In this document: in pieces, positions 5,675-5,883 of the stretch
Numbering within the stretch: the stretch's first letter is position 1
How the letters are laid out: each line of letters begins with the position of its first letter
Assembly (NCBI GenBank): GCA_002414705.1
Contig: DIAL01000162.1
Location: forward strand, 15,132 to 21,014
Direction: 5' to 3'
Source: Flavobacteriaceae bacterium UBA5079
Lineage (GTDB): Bacteria > Bacteroidota > Bacteroidia > Flavobacteriales > Flavobacteriaceae
DNA length: 5,883 nt
Made by a program: the position numbers and the translations under genes
Notes under the pieces: generated by a model
Seen by the model: the letters and a program-made list of their open reading frames with translations, nothing else
Database searches by the model: none
Told to the model about the DNA's origin: nothing

Positions 5675-5768
5675 TGACATAAAAACGACTATGCAGTGGC
5701 AAGGGGAACAACACAAAAGACAGAGGATTTTGAGGTACGAAAAAACTGGGTTTTGGGTTGTGGGGAAA
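5565..5768 (+). repeat. Diverged module, copy B
   Basis: GTTTGAGCGTTGG (5565-5577), TTTTGAGGTACGA (5728-5740) and TTGGGTTGTGGGGAAA (5753-5768) match the blocks of copy A in the same order. First-to-last block spacing is 188 bp against 189 bp, though the middle block sits at a different distance. AATAGTTGTTTGA (5558-5570) overlaps the first block. Confidence 0.55.
5612..5629. repeat. 18-bp perfect palindrome
   Basis: TAAAAATAGCTATTTTTA is self-complementary over 18 bp. Its centre, ATAGCTAT, is the same 8-mer found in both arms of the inverted repeat at 4418-4492. It may be a dimeric-protein operator or simply the apex of the larger hairpin. Confidence 0.6.
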
Positions 5769-5804
5769 TTAGTAAAGTATTACATATTAGAATTAATAAA
5801 AGTC

Positions 5805-5854
5805 AAAAAGCCTTTATGTTTTTCTAATTTGGTATAAGACGTATTGGCTTTTTT
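5805..5854. terminator. Possible terminator with a long loop
   Basis: AAAAAGCC (5805-5812) and GGCTTTTT (5846-5853) are exact complements around a 33-nt loop, with T runs available on both strands. It could end a minus-strand gene lying beyond the right edge. The long loop keeps confidence low. Confidence 0.3.
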
Positions 5855-5883
5855 GTTATTATTTAAACCCTTACTACGTGCTA

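Larger units (their letters stand above)
4982..5883. other. About 900-bp gene-free, repeat-rich region
   Basis: No reading frame here has protein-like composition, a family motif and a plausible start. Two frames of about 64 codons (5523-5714 minus, 5643-5837 plus) overlap each other and the hairpins, and look random. Instead the stretch carries repeated short motifs on the plus strand, a duplicated module, and several long inverted repeats, listed separately. No tRNA, rRNA, CRISPR or known riboswitch pattern was recognised. The sequence could be a cis-acting region of the element (recombination, transfer or replication) or a structured RNA. Confidence 0.6.

Noticed and set aside
5523..5714. 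Minus-strand frame of 63 codons
   Set aside because: It overlaps the long hairpin and an opposite-strand frame, has cysteine/histidine-rich random-looking composition, and has no nearby TAnnTTTG element.
5643..5837. Plus-strand frame of 64 codons
   Set aside because: It starts inside the hairpin right arm and spans two repeat blocks; the translation shows no motif or domain.
3026..5883. Simple insertion sequence in hisH
   Set aside because: No transposase gene and no terminal inverted repeat were seen, and the inserted DNA is at least 2.8 kb with several unrelated genes, which fits a larger element better.

Overview
The window looks like a chromosomal segment of a Bacteroidota bacterium, probably Flavobacteriaceae. 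The grounds are AT-rich DNA, the protein sequences, the fused hisIE gene in the order hisH-hisA-hisF-hisIE, TAnnTTTG-type -7 promoter elements, and two small protein families (DUF6266-like and DUF6943-like) that I associate with Bacteroidota. This is judged by eye; no database search was run.

Positions 1-3025 are core chromosome. A small membrane protein gene, cut by the window edge, runs rightward and ends at a strong bidirectional hairpin terminator (325-362). Converging on it from the right is the distal part of a histidine operon on the minus strand: hisH, hisA, hisF, hisIE. hisF and hisIE overlap by 4 bp (ATGA) and hisA-hisF are 5 bp apart. HisA, HisF and HisIE look intact with their catalytic residues. 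They cover the steps from PR-ATP to imidazole glycerol phosphate, with HisH supplying ammonia to HisF.

At about 3025/3026 hisH is broken. Its frame is recognisable back to the conserved G-V-G-E-A-S-S-A segment, but the roughly 50 N-terminal residues are missing and replaced by unrelated AT-rich DNA with an in-frame stop. Everything from 3026 to the right edge reads as accessory DNA, most simply an integrated mobile element whose far end, and the rest of the his operon, lie outside the window. The junction carries a near-palindrome (3026-3042), and 48 bp further in lies a tandem 11-bp repeat (3090-3111).

The accessory part has three minus-strand genes: a DUF6266-like protein with its own promoter and terminator, a DUF6943-like protein with a CPNC motif, and an excisionase-type winged-helix DNA-binding protein. 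No integrase, transposase, relaxase or reverse transcriptase is present. Between the genes are inverted and direct repeats and a plus-strand terminator with no plus-strand gene before it.

The most unusual part is 4982-5883, about 900 bp with no convincing gene. It holds six same-strand copies of AGCGTT (four extended to AGCGTTGG), two diverged copies of a module of about 205 bp sharing three collinear blocks, a 20-bp inverted repeat enclosing two small hairpins (5439-5530), and a long imperfect hairpin (5557-5674) whose symmetric internal loop shows AGCGTTGGC on both strands of the loop. This could be a recombination or transfer region, a replication origin, or a structured RNA; the window alone does not decide.
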